A stretch of DNA of 9,795 nt, taken from assembly GCA_016927095.1 (NCBI GenBank), contig JAFGNI010000118.1, forward strand, positions 1 to 9,795. The letters run 5' to 3'. Origin of the DNA: Anaerolineae bacterium (lineage in GTDB: Bacteria > Chloroflexota > Anaerolineae > B4-G1 > SLSP01). Under the pieces are notes generated by a model. It saw only the letters and a program-made list of their open reading frames with translations, was not told the origin of the DNA and did no database searches. This document shows positions 1 to 7,932 of this stretch, one piece after another (position 1 is the stretch's first letter; each line of letters starts with the position of its first letter). A program made the position numbers and the translations under genes.

Positions 1-1214
1 GAGGCGAGGGACCGTGCGTTTTGCGCGCCGGCATAGGCTGCATAGAGCTGCGAGGCAACGTGCGGATGATCGCTACGAGTGAAACCTTCCCCGATGCTGT
101 CCTTCATCAACCGCGACAGAGATGGTAGGATACTTACCGGCGGGTAGACGCCCTGCTGGTGGAGGTCCCGGCTCAACACGATCTGCCCCTCGGTGATATA
201 GCCTGTAAGGTCAGGCACCGGATGCGTGATATCGTCGTTCGGCATCGTCAGGATAGGGATCTGGGTGATGCTCCCTGGACGTCCCTGAATCCGACCAGTC
301 CGTTCGTAGAGCGCAGCAAGGTCACTGTAGAGATAACCCGGATACCCTTTGCGGCTGGGGATCTCTCCCCGCGCGCTCGCGACCTGCCGGAGCGCCTCGC
401 AGTAGTTGGTCATATCGGTCATCACAACCAGGACGGCCATTCCCTTCTCGTAAGCGAGGAACTCAGCCAGCGTCAAGGCTACACGGGGCGTCACGACCCG
501 TTCGACAGCGGGATCGTCGGCCAGGTTGAGATACATTGCGACACGGGAGAGTGCGCCCGTGTTCGAGAACGCGTCGCGGAAAAAGTCGGCCACATCGTGC
601 TTGACTCCCAGCGCGGCAAAGACCATCGCAAAATCGCTGTTCCCTCCAAGCGCTGTACCACCTTGTTGATTGTCCCGCGCGATCACTGTCGCCTGACGTA
701 CGATCTGCGCCGCGATCTGGTCGTGTGGCAAGCCGCTGCCTGAGAAGATGGGCAGCTTCTGGCCCAAGATGAGTGTGTTCATACCATCGATCGCGGAGAT
801 GCCGGTCACAATCACGTCCTGGGGATAGGTGCGGGCCGTTGGGTTGAGCGGATCGCCATTGATGTCGCGCCAGTCCTCGGGCAGCGGGTCCGGGTAACCA
901 TCGATAGGTGAACCCAGACCGTCAAAGACACGCCCCAGCATCTCTTCGGCGACAGGGACCTGCATGGGACGTCCAGTGAAGCGCACTTGCGTCCCTGCCG
1001 ATGACAGGCCCTCCGTGCCTGCGAAGACCTGTATGACGGCCACGCGTTCACCTGCCTCCAGGACGCGTCCTCGCCGCCTTTCCCCACCGGCGGTCTCCAC
1101 GATCACGACCTCGTCATAGGCAGCATCCAGGTCGCCTTCCACGACAACGATCGGTCCGTTGATCTCACTCAGTCCGGTAACAACTCTGCCACCCGACATA
1201 TACAAGCTGGTCAT
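1..1214 (-). CDS. atpB: V/A-type ATP synthase subunit B (non-catalytic), 3'-truncated by window edge
   Basis: This is the non-catalytic nucleotide-binding subunit of the V1 (A3B3) head. I translated 404 codons without a stop before the window ends; the family is about 460 residues, so roughly the last 55-60 are missing. Residues 158-164 read SGSGLPH in the place of a P-loop, the family signature of a B subunit rather than [16 protein letters not shown] (262-276) is the conserved Walker-B-like region, and LSRLM (366-370) carries the arginine expected to act on the catalytic site of A. The position usually occupied by Lys in GxGKTR is Phe here (GEGFTR, 375-380). The ATG at 1214 is preferred because AAGGT lies 6 bases upstream; the in-frame ATG at 1199 has no such site. 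The start overlaps the A stop as ATGA. The symbol is V-type atpB (ntpB), not F-type atpB. Confidence 0.97.
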   Translation of the reverse strand, partial: MTSLYMSGGRVVTGLSEINGPIVVVEGDLDAAYDEVVIVETAGGERRRGRVLEAGERVAVIQVFAGTEGLSSAGTQVRFTGRPMQVPVAEEMLGRVFDGLGSPIDGYPDPLPEDWRDINGDPLNPTARTYPQDVIVTGISAIDGMNTLILGQKLPIFSGSGLPHDQIAAQIVRQATVIARDNQQGGTALGGNSDFAMVFAALGVKHDVADFFRDAFSNTGALSRVAMYLNLADDPAVERVVTPRVALTLAEFLAYEKGMAVLVVMTDMTNYCEALRQVASARGEIPSRKGYPGYLYSDLAALYERTGRIQGRPGSITQIPILTMPNDDITHPVPDLTGYITEGQIVLSRDLHQQGVYPPVSILPSLSRLMKDSIGEGFTRSDHPHVASQLYAAYAGAQNARSLA

Positions 1215-2995
1215 GAATACCTTCGCTCCAGATCCGCAATCTGATCGTTCAACTGCCCCCGAACGGCTTCTATCTCAGCGAGGTTGTCATTGGTCACGGT
1301 GTCCTTAAGTCGCACGATTCTCCCTACAGCGGGCAGATCGCGCACGACAACGACCGGACAGCCCAAGGAGATCACCCTGGAGGCCCAGGTGTGGAAGTCC
1401 AGAATCAGACTCAGTAGCTGTATCTGCTTGTCCAAAGAAGCATAGGTGTCCACATCATCCATCGCGCTCTGCTGAAGAAAGCCCTGGCGAAGCAGACGGG
1501 ACGTTTCAAGAATGAGGCGCTGATCATCAGGCAATGCGTCAGCACCGATCAGCTGGACGATCTGTTGGAGATGATTCTCCTGCTGCAGTAGCTGCAACGC
1601 CTTCTCGCGCAACGCTTCCCAGTCCTCATGCCCCTGCTCGGCCCACCAGGAACCGATCTCCTCAACGTACTGGCTATAGCTATCCAACCAGTTAATGGCT
1701 GGGAAATGCCGCTCAGATGCCAGGCTCTTGTCCAGCGCCCAGAAACAGCGCACAAACCGACGGGTGTGCTGTGTAACCGGCTCCGAGAAGTCACCACCAG
1801 GCGGGCTAACGGCTCCGATGAGAGTGACAGAGCCGATGTCGCCGTTCTGGGTCACTACGCGACCGGCCCGTTCGTAGAACTCCGCCAGGCGCGCCGGCAG
1901 GTAGGCGGGAAAGCCCTCCTCGGCTGGCATCTCCTCGAGCCGTCCGGATATCTCACGCAGGGCCTCGGCCCAGCGGGATGTTGAATCGGCCATCAGTGCC
2001 ACATCATACCCCATATCCCGGTAGTACTCAGCGAGCGTCACGCCGGTGTAGATGCTGGCCTCCCGAGCTGCTACAGGCATATTCGACGTATTAGCAATGA
2101 GGATTGTGCGCTCCATCAATGGATGGCCGGAGCGGGGATCGCGCAGCTCCGGAAACTGACGTAGAACGTCAGCCATCTCGTTGCCGCGCTCGCCACAACC
2201 AACGTAGATGATCACGTCGGCGTCACTCCACTTTGCCACTTGGTGCTGCAATACGGTCTTCCCGGCACCAAACCCACCTGGGATCGCTGCGGTGCCCCCT
2301 TTTGGCAGAGGAAAGAAGGTGTCCAGCACCCGTTGGCCCGTGATCAGCAGGTCCGACGGTCGCACACGCTCGCGGTATGGCCGCGGACGGCGTACGGGCC
2401 ACTCCTGGAGCATCGTGATCTCCCGCTCCCCACGAGATGTCCGGATCCTGGCAATGATATCCTCAAGCGTAACCTCCCCCTCCGGCGCCAACCAGGTCAG
2501 CTCCCCTGAGATCCCGGGCGGCACCATGACCCGGTGCTCGACCAGCGGGGTCTCTGGAACGACACCGAGAATCGCCCCACCACCCAGAGACTTGCCGATC
2601 TCTGCGCGTGGTGTGAACCGCCAAGCCTCTTTTCGGTAGAGGGGAGTGAGGCGAATACCTCGGGGAATAAAGTCGCCGCTGCGTCGCTTCATCACCGGTA
2701 GTGGGCGCTGGATGCCATCGAAAATACTGGACATCAGTCCGGGCCCTAGCTCGACCGACAACAGTGCACCGGTCGTATAGAGCGCCGTCCCAGGCTTGAG
2801 GCCGGAGGTCTCCTCATAGACCTGCAGGGTGATGGTCTCGCCACTGATGCTGATGACCTCGCCCACCAGGTGCTCCGGCCCAACCTGCAGCACTTCCTGC
2901 ATCCCAATGCTGCGCGAGCCCCGGGCGCGGACGACAGGGCCATTGACCCACGTGACCACGCCGACCTGTCTGGGCTGTACCTCTGAACCGATCAT
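1211..2995 (-). CDS. atpA: V/A-type ATP synthase catalytic subunit A
   Basis: This is the catalytic subunit of the V1 head, which hydrolyses or makes ATP at the A/B interfaces on the cytoplasmic side. The length of 594 residues is normal for the family. The N-terminal beta-barrel covers about residues 10-75. The A-specific non-homologous insert lies at about 110-200. The P-loop reads GGFGAGKT (240-247), followed by GCGERGNEM (266-274) with the predicted catalytic Glu269. The Walker B and arginine-rich stretch [20 protein letters not shown] spans 333-352, and [13 protein letters not shown] (397-409) is also typical. The C-terminal helical domain runs from about 450. The start overlaps the E stop and the stop overlaps the B start, both as ATGA, with only a weak AAGGG upstream. 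Translation coupled to E is therefore likely. All catalytic motifs are intact. The symbol is V-type (ntpA); it is not the F-type alpha subunit. Confidence 0.98.
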   Translation of the reverse strand: MIGSEVQPRQVGVVTWVNGPVVRARGSRSIGMQEVLQVGPEHLVGEVISISGETITLQVYEETSGLKPGTALYTTGALLSVELGPGLMSSIFDGIQRPLPVMKRRSGDFIPRGIRLTPLYRKEAWRFTPRAEIGKSLGGGAILGVVPETPLVEHRVMVPPGISGELTWLAPEGEVTLEDIIARIRTSRGEREITMLQEWPVRRPRPYRERVRPSDLLITGQRVLDTFFPLPKGGTAAIPGGFGAGKTVLQHQVAKWSDADVIIYVGCGERGNEMADVLRQFPELRDPRSGHPLMERTILIANTSNMPVAAREASIYTGVTLAEYYRDMGYDVALMADSTSRWAEALREISGRLEEMPAEEGFPAYLPARLAEFYERAGRVVTQNGDIGSVTLIGAVSPPGGDFSEPVTQHTRRFVRCFWALDKSLASERHFPAINWLDSYSQYVEEIGSWWAEQGHEDWEALREKALQLLQQENHLQQIVQLIGADALPDDQRLILETSRLLRQGFLQQSAMDDVDTYASLDKQIQLLSLILDFHTWASRVISLGCPVVVVRDLPAVGRIVRLKDTVTNDNLAEIEAVRGQLNDQIADLERRYS

Positions 2996-3609
2996 AGGCT
3001 GCGACCCTTCAAGATCGCGAAGACATCGGCACGTAACCCAGACCGCTGCCGTGCCAATCGCTGCTGGAAGGTGCTATCGTAGCTCACCCGACGATCGACG
3101 CTCTGCACGATCAGCCCCACACCGTTCTCTAGCGCATCGCCAAGCGAGAGTTGGCGCTCTAGCTCCTGGCTGAGGTCTGCCAAGACAGACAGTGTGAGGG
3201 CCTCCCGTGTCACCGGATCGGCCAATACAACTAAGGTATCCACATTGTCAAGATGAACCACAGCGTCGCGCAGCAGCGCCTTGGCCAGGTCATCATAATC
3301 ATCAAGCTGGTTCGGGTCATGCAACCGATCAGCCGCTGCATCAAAAACGTCGTTCAGGAGCGACTCGCGTCCTCCAAGCGTGATCTGCTGCGCCTCCAAG
3401 CGTCCTGCAGCCCGAGCTTGTTCCTTGGCCTGCACAGCCCTGGACTCTGCTTCAGCAAGTATCTTCGCCTTCTCAGCCATCGAGTCCGAGACTGCCTGAT
3501 CACGAATCTGATGAGCGGTCGCCTCGGCGTTCTTCAGCAGTCGATCCCGATCCCGGCTAGCCTCCGATATCACAGCTTCAGTCAAGGCCTCTACATCGCC
3601 TATACTCAT
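2992..3609 (-). CDS. atpE: V/A-type ATP synthase subunit E (peripheral stalk)
   Basis: Subunit E pairs with H/G to form the peripheral stalks that hold the A3B3 head against rotation. The protein has 205 residues, normal for the family. Residues about 5-100 are charged and Ala/Glu/Arg-rich, consistent with a long coiled-coil helix. From about 105 the sequence becomes a globular alpha/beta domain, with VDTLVVLADP followed by GVGLIVQSVDRRVSYDSTFQQRLARQ, which matches the usual E-subunit C-terminal pattern of YD(N/S)TF...RL and LR..V. GGAG lies 8 bases before the ATG. The start overlaps the F stop and the stop overlaps the A start, each by the four bases ATGA. The call rests on the C-terminal motif, coiled-coil composition and position between F and A. 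Confidence 0.93.
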   Translation of the reverse strand: MSIGDVEALTEAVISEASRDRDRLLKNAEATAHQIRDQAVSDSMAEKAKILAEAESRAVQAKEQARAAGRLEAQQITLGGRESLLNDVFDAAADRLHDPNQLDDYDDLAKALLRDAVVHLDNVDTLVVLADPVTREALTLSVLADLSQELERQLSLGDALENGVGLIVQSVDRRVSYDSTFQQRLARQRSGLRADVFAILKGRSL

Positions 3610-3911
3610 AGTCGAACTCCAATTGTGCGCCGCAGCAACTCGTGAATTGGGGGACGGCTCGCAGAGGGTCCCGTAGGGCCCGGTATCTCCACGATCAGCG
3701 GCACTTCACTGCGCGCCATGAGATTGCTGATGCGATCCCGGGCCAGGTCAACGATGTCGCTCGTGATCAGCACAATACCGGCATCAGAGCTCTCACGCGC
3801 CTGGTCCAAAGCCTCGTTCAGTTCTGCCTCAGTGGTTACCACCTGACCGCGAACGCCCGCTAGAGAGAAGCCCCAAACGGCTGGCGCCGATCCGATCAAA
3901 AGCAGGTCCAT
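3606..3911 (-). CDS. atpF: V/A-type ATP synthase subunit F (central stalk)
   Basis: Subunit F is a small Rossmann-like protein that binds subunit D in the central rotor stalk. At 101 residues it has the expected size. It begins with a hydrophobic strand (MDLLLIGSAPAVWGFSLAGV), then an acidic helix (about 27-41), a second strand with AGIVLITSDIVD (44-55), and the later strand VPLIVEIPGP (69-78), which is the standard F-subunit layout. The start is 10 bases after the K stop. I see no convincing Shine-Dalgarno site there, since the interval is AT-rich and includes CTAGA-A-TCTAG, so reinitiation after K is likely. The stop overlaps the E start (ATGA). In Enterococcus nomenclature this protein is NtpG. 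Confidence 0.92.
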   Translation of the reverse strand: MDLLLIGSAPAVWGFSLAGVRGQVVTTEAELNEALDQARESSDAGIVLITSDIVDLARDRISNLMARSEVPLIVEIPGPTGPSASRPPIHELLRRTIGVRL

Positions 3912-3921
3912 TATCTAGAAT

Positions 3922-4359
3922 CTAGCGCAGGATGATGAACGCGATGATCAGCCCATAGATCGCCACACCCTCAGCCAGACCTACGAAAATCAGGGCGCGA
4001 CCAAAAACCTCGGGTTTCTCGGCAATAGCCCCTACCGCCGCGGAGCCCACGTTGGCTACTGCATAGCCTGCGCCAACAGCACCGATGCTGACAGCAGCGG
4101 CAGCGCCAATGTAGGCCAATGGATCCGGTGCGACTTGCCCGCCCTCCTGCGGCAGCGCAGCGGCACGAGCGCCACTCGGCATCATGAAGCTAGCGAGCGC
4201 GATGCCCCCCACAGCTAGGGCCAACAGGACATTGAGCGCGCTCAAACCAAGCACGGTCTCGCGCGCCAACCGCTCCGGCGACTGCCGCCGCTTGAAGATC
4301 AGGATGAGCACCGGTACCATGGGAATCATCCCCGCGAACAACCCTATCACGTATTTCAT
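3922..4359 (-). CDS. atpK: V/A-type ATP synthase subunit K (proteolipid rotor ring)
   Basis: K subunits form the membrane rotor ring that carries the coupling ion. The start at ATG 4359 is chosen because GAGGAGA lies 6 bases upstream; a GTG at 4374 would sit inside that site. The product has 145 residues and four hydrophobic stretches. The first two, about 1-22 and 34-60, form an N-terminal extension. Residues 61-80 are a small-residue, Ala-rich linker, and the third and fourth stretches at about 81-110 and 121-145 are the classic proteolipid hairpin, with GAVGAGYAVANVGSAAVGAIAEKPEVFG and LAEGVAIYGLII. The essential carboxylate is Glu130. The N-terminal pair shows no matching carboxylate, so one ion site per subunit is expected. 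Neither a Gln in the first hairpin helix nor a Ser/Thr just after Glu130 is seen, which favours H+ over Na+; that is inference. Confidence 0.95.
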   Translation of the reverse strand: MKYVIGLFAGMIPMVPVLILIFKRRQSPERLARETVLGLSALNVLLALAVGGIALASFMMPSGARAAALPQEGGQVAPDPLAYIGAAAAVSIGAVGAGYAVANVGSAAVGAIAEKPEVFGRALIFVGLAEGVAIYGLIIAFIILR

Positions 4360-4365
4360 ATGATC

Positions 4366-4372
4366 TCTCCTC
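4366..4372 (-). promoter_or_regulatory. Ribosome binding site deciding the subunit K start
   Basis: The minus strand reads GAGGAGA with a 6-base spacer to the ATG at 4359. It rules out the upstream in-frame GTG at 4374, which overlaps the site itself. A strong site suits the high copy number of K in the rotor ring. Confidence 0.8.
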
Positions 4373-4423
4373 ACTTTCTCCTCTAGCTACGCCGGAGACC
4401 TGGGCAAGACCAGATCGTCCGGT

Positions 4424-6361
4424 CTACAGCATACTTAGCGGACTGAACGGCACGCCACCGCCCGTGAAGAACTTACTGAAAAGCTCGTAGTACTCGAGCC
4501 GCAACGTCTGGATGCCCACGATCATCCCCTCGAAACCAATGACGAAGGCATTGCCCAACACGACGACAATCCAGTATCCTGCGCCACGCCCAGGGCTGAT
4601 GAGCTCGGCTAAGATAAAGACCACCAGGCTCAACGCGCCGTGGGCTACCGCAAACGCTCCCATGCGGACATAGGAGAGCGTATTGCTCATCAGGCTAATG
4701 ACGGTCTCAAAGAGCTCAAAGAATCCTTCCATCACCGTCATCACTAGCCCCCCCTCTGCAGTAGCCTGCCGTCCATCAATTCGGGGCGCCAGCACACCGC
4801 TCAGGGCTATAGCTGACGCAGAGAGGAGCGAGACAGGCAACAACACATCCATACTCACTGGCGCCTGGGGCATCAACAGCGCTGCCCCAAAACCTACCAA
4901 CGTCGAAAAGAAGACAAGTCCAGCTAAGCCGTTGTGGCTGAAAAGTGCCTCGCCCAGCAGGCCTCTCTGCAGGCATCCGATGACGTTGTAGATCATCCCA
5001 ATTGTCAACATCGCCACGCCGAACAGGACGGTAGCCACGAGGATATCCTCAGTGCGTTCCAGAGGTCGCAACCAGACCGCAGGTAGGACCCCCTCAAAGC
5101 CAAACAGGCTCCCATACAGGATCCCGAAGATGATCGATACCACCCCACACACAGAGACGATGCCACCGAGTTGTGACAGGGAGCGCAGACGCTCAACGCG
5201 ACCGCTTGCTAGGAAACCACCCAGGAGCAGCAGGATCAGACCGTGGCCGACATCCCCGAACATCACGCCGAAGACCACTGGAAAAGTCACTGAGAGAAGC
5301 GGTGTCGGATCAAGCTCGCGGTAGCCAGGTGTGCTGTAGGTCGAAACCAACTGCTCGAAAAGACGGATCCCAGGAGGGTTGTCGAAAAGGAAGGGCACCT
5401 GACTTCCAGCCGCCCTGGTGGGTTCACTCGACTTGACCAGCGCGTGCTCGGAAGCGGCCTCCACGTGGTGACGCAGGGCTGCAACCTTGTCGGATGGGAC
5501 CCAACCGGTCACAAGATAGGTGTACTGGAACTTTCGGAATCTGGCGATGGTCTCACCAAGATGCTGGCTCGCTCGAAGTCGCCAGAGGAGGTGCTGCATC
5601 CGCCGGATGCGCGTCTCCTGAAGCTGGTGGATCGTCTCCTGATAGGCTGCAATGCGCTCACGGGTGCGCTCGATCGTCGCATCGAGAGAGGTGATCACCT
5701 CATGAGGTGTGCCACGATACTCCGACGGCACACTGATGGGATTCAGATAGGCGCTTCTCGCCGCGCGCCGGAGCACTTCGGTGTCTCGCATGAGACCAAA
5801 CAGCCCAACAGCGGACAGACGTCCGCGCTCACCAATCACCAGCACCGTCGCTGGCGTCTGTTCCAGGCTCGTACGAAGCCGCTCAACATTCTCCGCGGGC
5901 ATCCAACCGAACATCGTAGAAGTGTACATAGCCTCTCGGAAACGTTGAACCTCAACAGACAGGGCCGCGAGTGGCTCCAAGTCACGGCGCAGGGTCTGCA
6001 GCTGCTCAAGCTTGCTGTGGGCCTCCTCCAGCCGGCGAACTGGCTCCTGTGCCTCTCGTTCCAGACTCTCAATGTCTCGTTCCGCAAGCTCAATGCTGAT
6101 CCAGTGGAGTTCATCGCCGGCGGCCGTACCCGCCTCGACTCCGAGAGCGCTCATTAGGTCGGTCAGACGTTGCTCCAAGCTCGCCAAGCGGCGCACCTGC
6201 TCCTGCCAGACCCCCGACTGGCTATTTTCTCCCTCCGGCATCGGTCCAGGAGAATCTGCGATATGAATCGCCGCGGACCTCGCTAGGGTCTCCGTCACGT
6301 CTATGATGTCGTGCTCGGGCACGACAATCTCGACTTCTTGCATCGCGTGAGAGCGAAACAT
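4424..6361 (-). CDS. atpI: V/A-type ATP synthase subunit I (membrane stator, a-subunit homologue)
   Basis: Subunit I is the stator membrane protein that provides the ion half-channels facing the K ring and anchors the peripheral stalks. It has 645 residues, a usual length. Residues 1 to about 345 form the cytoplasmic arm, including heptad-rich coiled coils at about 52-130 and 225-275 and two MFGWMP/VTGWVP segments (150-155, 285-289). The membrane half starts with the conserved FPVVFGVMFGDVGHG (360-374). It contains SNTLSYVRMGAFAVAHG with Arg566 and ends with IQTLRLEYYELFSKFFTGGG with Arg621; these two arginines match those needed for ion release in the family. ATG 6361 follows AGAGGAGGG at a short spacing. 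A TTG at 6364 directly before it is rejected. The gene sits 63 bases after C and 64 bases before K. Confidence 0.97.
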   Translation of the reverse strand: MFRSHAMQEVEIVVPEHDIIDVTETLARSAAIHIADSPGPMPEGENSQSGVWQEQVRRLASLEQRLTDLMSALGVEAGTAAGDELHWISIELAERDIESLEREAQEPVRRLEEAHSKLEQLQTLRRDLEPLAALSVEVQRFREAMYTSTMFGWMPAENVERLRTSLEQTPATVLVIGERGRLSAVGLFGLMRDTEVLRRAARSAYLNPISVPSEYRGTPHEVITSLDATIERTRERIAAYQETIHQLQETRIRRMQHLLWRLRASQHLGETIARFRKFQYTYLVTGWVPSDKVAALRHHVEAASEHALVKSSEPTRAAGSQVPFLFDNPPGIRLFEQLVSTYSTPGYRELDPTPLLSVTFPVVFGVMFGDVGHGLILLLLGGFLASGRVERLRSLSQLGGIVSVCGVVSIIFGILYGSLFGFEGVLPAVWLRPLERTEDILVATVLFGVAMLTIGMIYNVIGCLQRGLLGEALFSHNGLAGLVFFSTLVGFGAALLMPQAPVSMDVLLPVSLLSASAIALSGVLAPRIDGRQATAEGGLVMTVMEGFFELFETVISLMSNTLSYVRMGAFAVAHGALSLVVFILAELISPGRGAGYWIVVVLGNAFVIGFEGMIVGIQTLRLEYYELFSKFFTGGGVPFSPLSML

Positions 6362-6365
6362 CAAG

Positions 6366-6374
6366 CCCTCCTCT
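6366..6374 (-). promoter_or_regulatory. Ribosome binding site deciding the subunit I start
   Basis: The minus strand reads AGAGGAGGG, with the GGAGG core 5 bases before ATG 6361. This supports ATG 6361 over the adjacent TTG at 6364 and over the internal ATG at 6343. Confidence 0.75.
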
Positions 6375-6424
6375 GAGTGGACAGCGCGTAGAGCTGCAAG
6401 TCAGCGTCCTGCCCCCATCTCTTT

Positions 6425-7525
6425 CTACATGAATGCGCCCTGCCGCTCAACCTCAGCCCCCTTAAGCGCTACGACTAGCATGGGTGTGAAGACCTCCACT
6501 GGCGTGCCGGCTGCTTTGGCCTCAATGATCACGGTCAGATCCCGGATCTCGTATTCGCTCAACCAAACATAGCCCAGAGGAATGCCGATGTGGAAGGGAT
6601 AGCCCACAAAAGCCCTGCGGCACTCAGCCAGCGCCCGCTCCAAAATGAGCCGTTCTAGGCGTAACAACCCTTCGCCAGAGTTCAGAGCCGTGCCCCTCAA
6701 CTCGGACTGGAACTCCGGGTAAATCCTGAAGACAACTTCATCAATGCTAGCTCCGCGGGCTATCGCTCGAATGCTCCGATCCCTCACCAGATAGCCTACA
6801 GCCAGCGTGTAGTTAATGATCTCCTCTTCTGAGAGCCCGTGATAGACCTGATAGCGAATGGCCCACAGAAGGTTGTCCCCATCAAGGAAGTTGCCCACCG
6901 TCCTCAGTGCCATCTCGTGATCCAGGCCCGAGAGACGGTTAATCGTCTCCCACAGCGAGCGGCGGTAGCCAAGATCCAACGCGACCTCGAGAGGAAACAG
7001 CGTGCGCTCCGCGTGATAGCGCGCCAGCGCGTGGCTCAAGACCTCATAGTAAGGGGTGCCATCAAGTGCCTCGACGGCGTGCTCGATGCCGGGGGCCTCG
7101 ACCATCTGCCGGAGCCGGTCCGCACCCACCGCGATATGCCGGTCCATAGGATAGAGCAGATGAAGCACCTGATCCCAATTGGCCCCAGCCTCGTTTCCCC
7201 GCAACGCCGCCTTGACGTTATCGACCTCGTAGTGGCGCCAGAGCCTTGCTACGACATCCCTTGCGGGTTGGGGAGCCAGCCGGATCAACTTGGTGTAGAC
7301 ATCGATGAGGTGATGGCGGATCTGGTAGACGGTGCGCCGTGGCGTCAACAGAGTGGGGCTGATCTCGACATAGGAAGCGTAGGGGGACTTTGACAGAAGT
7401 GTCAGGACGGCATCGTAGTCAGCCGCGTGGATCAGGGACTGCCAAAACGATGATGAGAGCAGATCCGCATAGAGCGCGCGGGTCACGGCATGGATTACCG
7501 TGTACGCACTGACCGCCGGGGCCAC
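6425..7525 (-). CDS. atpC: V/A-type ATP synthase subunit C (d-like rotor adaptor)
   Basis: Subunit C (homologous to eukaryotic V-ATPase subunit d) is a socket-like protein that links the central stalk D/F to the K ring. The product is a 366-residue, mostly helical protein, within the family range. The recurring family signatures are visible: WRHYEVDNVKAALRG (96-110), FPLEVALDLGYRRSLWE (177-193), GNFLDGDNLLWAIRYQVYHGLSEEEIINY (211-239), and the C-terminal FHIGIPLGYVWLSEYEIRDLTVIIEAKAAG (311-340). The start is GTG 7525, seven bases after the H stop, with AGGTG a few bases upstream. The N-terminus (SAYTVIHAVTRALYADLL) aligns with where C subunits normally begin. In many bacterial and archaeal operons C lies between E and F; here it lies second, before I. 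Confidence 0.93.
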   Translation of the reverse strand: MAPAVSAYTVIHAVTRALYADLLSSSFWQSLIHAADYDAVLTLLSKSPYASYVEISPTLLTPRRTVYQIRHHLIDVYTKLIRLAPQPARDVVARLWRHYEVDNVKAALRGNEAGANWDQVLHLLYPMDRHIAVGADRLRQMVEAPGIEHAVEALDGTPYYEVLSHALARYHAERTLFPLEVALDLGYRRSLWETINRLSGLDHEMALRTVGNFLDGDNLLWAIRYQVYHGLSEEEIINYTLAVGYLVRDRSIRAIARGASIDEVVFRIYPEFQSELRGTALNSGEGLLRLERLILERALAECRRAFVGYPFHIGIPLGYVWLSEYEIRDLTVIIEAKAAGTPVEVFTPMLVVALKGAEVERQGAFM

Positions 7526-7532
7526 ACTGCAC

Positions 7533-7850
7533 CTACGCGCGACCGAGGACCTGCGTCACGACGTAAGACACGGCGCTGTCGAAGCGACCACGGGCGGTGT
7601 TCCGAAATGCCTCAGCATCGGCTTGCGCTTGTGCGACTACCCTCTCCCGCTCCGCCGCCGCGGCTTCCTCTCCCTGCTGGAGAATCTCCTTAGCTTGCGC
7701 CTCCGCCCGTTGTCGAACGGCCTCACGCAACGCTCTGGCAGCATCCTCAGCCTCGGCAATCACGCGATCCGCCTGCTGCTCCGCGTCCTTACGGATTTGG
7801 GTAGCTTGCTGCTCTGCCGCCATAATCTCGGCAACCAAATCCTCGTTCAC
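7533..7850 (-). CDS. atpH: V/A-type ATP synthase subunit H/G (peripheral stalk)
   Basis: This small coiled-coil protein pairs with subunit E in the peripheral stalk and is the first gene of the operon, as is usual in V/A-type clusters. The start is GTG 7850 because AGGAGGAA ends just upstream. That gives 105 residues, starting NEDLVAEIMAAEQQATQIRKDA after Met. Nearly the whole chain is one predicted amphipathic helix rich in Ala, Glu, Gln and Arg, with the typical H-subunit pattern of EAEDAAR/KDAEQQAD repeats and no globular domain. The C-terminus (about 85-105) is more hydrophobic (AVSYVVTQVLGRA), as expected for the end that meets E. Upstream in-frame TTG 7889 and ATG 7886 fall at the predicted transcription start and are rejected. 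Low-complexity helices are hard to assign alone; position before C and I supports the call. Confidence 0.88.
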   Translation of the reverse strand: MNEDLVAEIMAAEQQATQIRKDAEQQADRVIAEAEDAARALREAVRQRAEAQAKEILQQGEEAAAAERERVVAQAQADAEAFRNTARGRFDSAVSYVVTQVLGRA

Positions 7851-7852
7851 AC

Positions 7853-7860
7853 TTCCTCCT
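7853..7860 (-). promoter_or_regulatory. Ribosome binding site deciding the subunit H start
   Basis: The minus strand reads AGGAGGAA, with its GGAGG core 4 bases before GTG 7850. It is close to the ideal anti-16S complement, and it sets the first gene of the ATPase operon to start at GTG 7850. Confidence 0.8.
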
Positions 7861-7895
7861 CGGACCGCAGTCCTGGATGCAATCATCAACAGACG

Positions 7896-7923
7896 ATTAT
7901 AGTCCTCTTGCGCTCGATATCAA
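7896..7923 (-). promoter_or_regulatory. Sigma70-type promoter of the ATP synthase operon
   Basis: On the minus strand, TTGATA (7923-7918) is separated by 16 bases from a perfect TATAAT (7901-7896). The transcription start would fall near 7889, leaving a leader of about 40 bases before GTG 7850. This is the only near-consensus pair in the divergent region, and it points into the eight-gene ATPase operon. No other strong promoter was seen within the operon. Confidence 0.75.
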
Positions 7924-7932
7924 GCAGAATAC

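Noticed and set aside
159..743. 194-codon open frame on the plus strand
   Set aside because: It is antisense to the clearly conserved subunit B gene, has no family resemblance and arises from codon bias of the opposite strand.
3912..3924. CTAGA-A-TCTAG inverted repeat between K and F
   Set aside because: Arms of 5 bases with a 1-base centre cannot form a useful hairpin, and AT-rich CTAG pairs are plausible by chance; noted only because F lacks a clear ribosome binding site.
4360..4423. CCGGA/TCCGG and GACC/GGTC short inverted repeats between I and K
   Set aside because: Arms of 4-5 bases are too short to claim a terminator or processing hairpin.
5444..6157. 237-codon open frame on the plus strand
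   Set aside because: It lies entirely antisense to subunit I, whose motifs and frame are intact; no ribosome binding site or recognisable domain.
7850..7889. Upstream TTG/ATG starts for subunit H (7889 and 7886)
   Set aside because: They coincide with the predicted transcription start and lack a ribosome binding site, while GTG 7850 has an excellent one.
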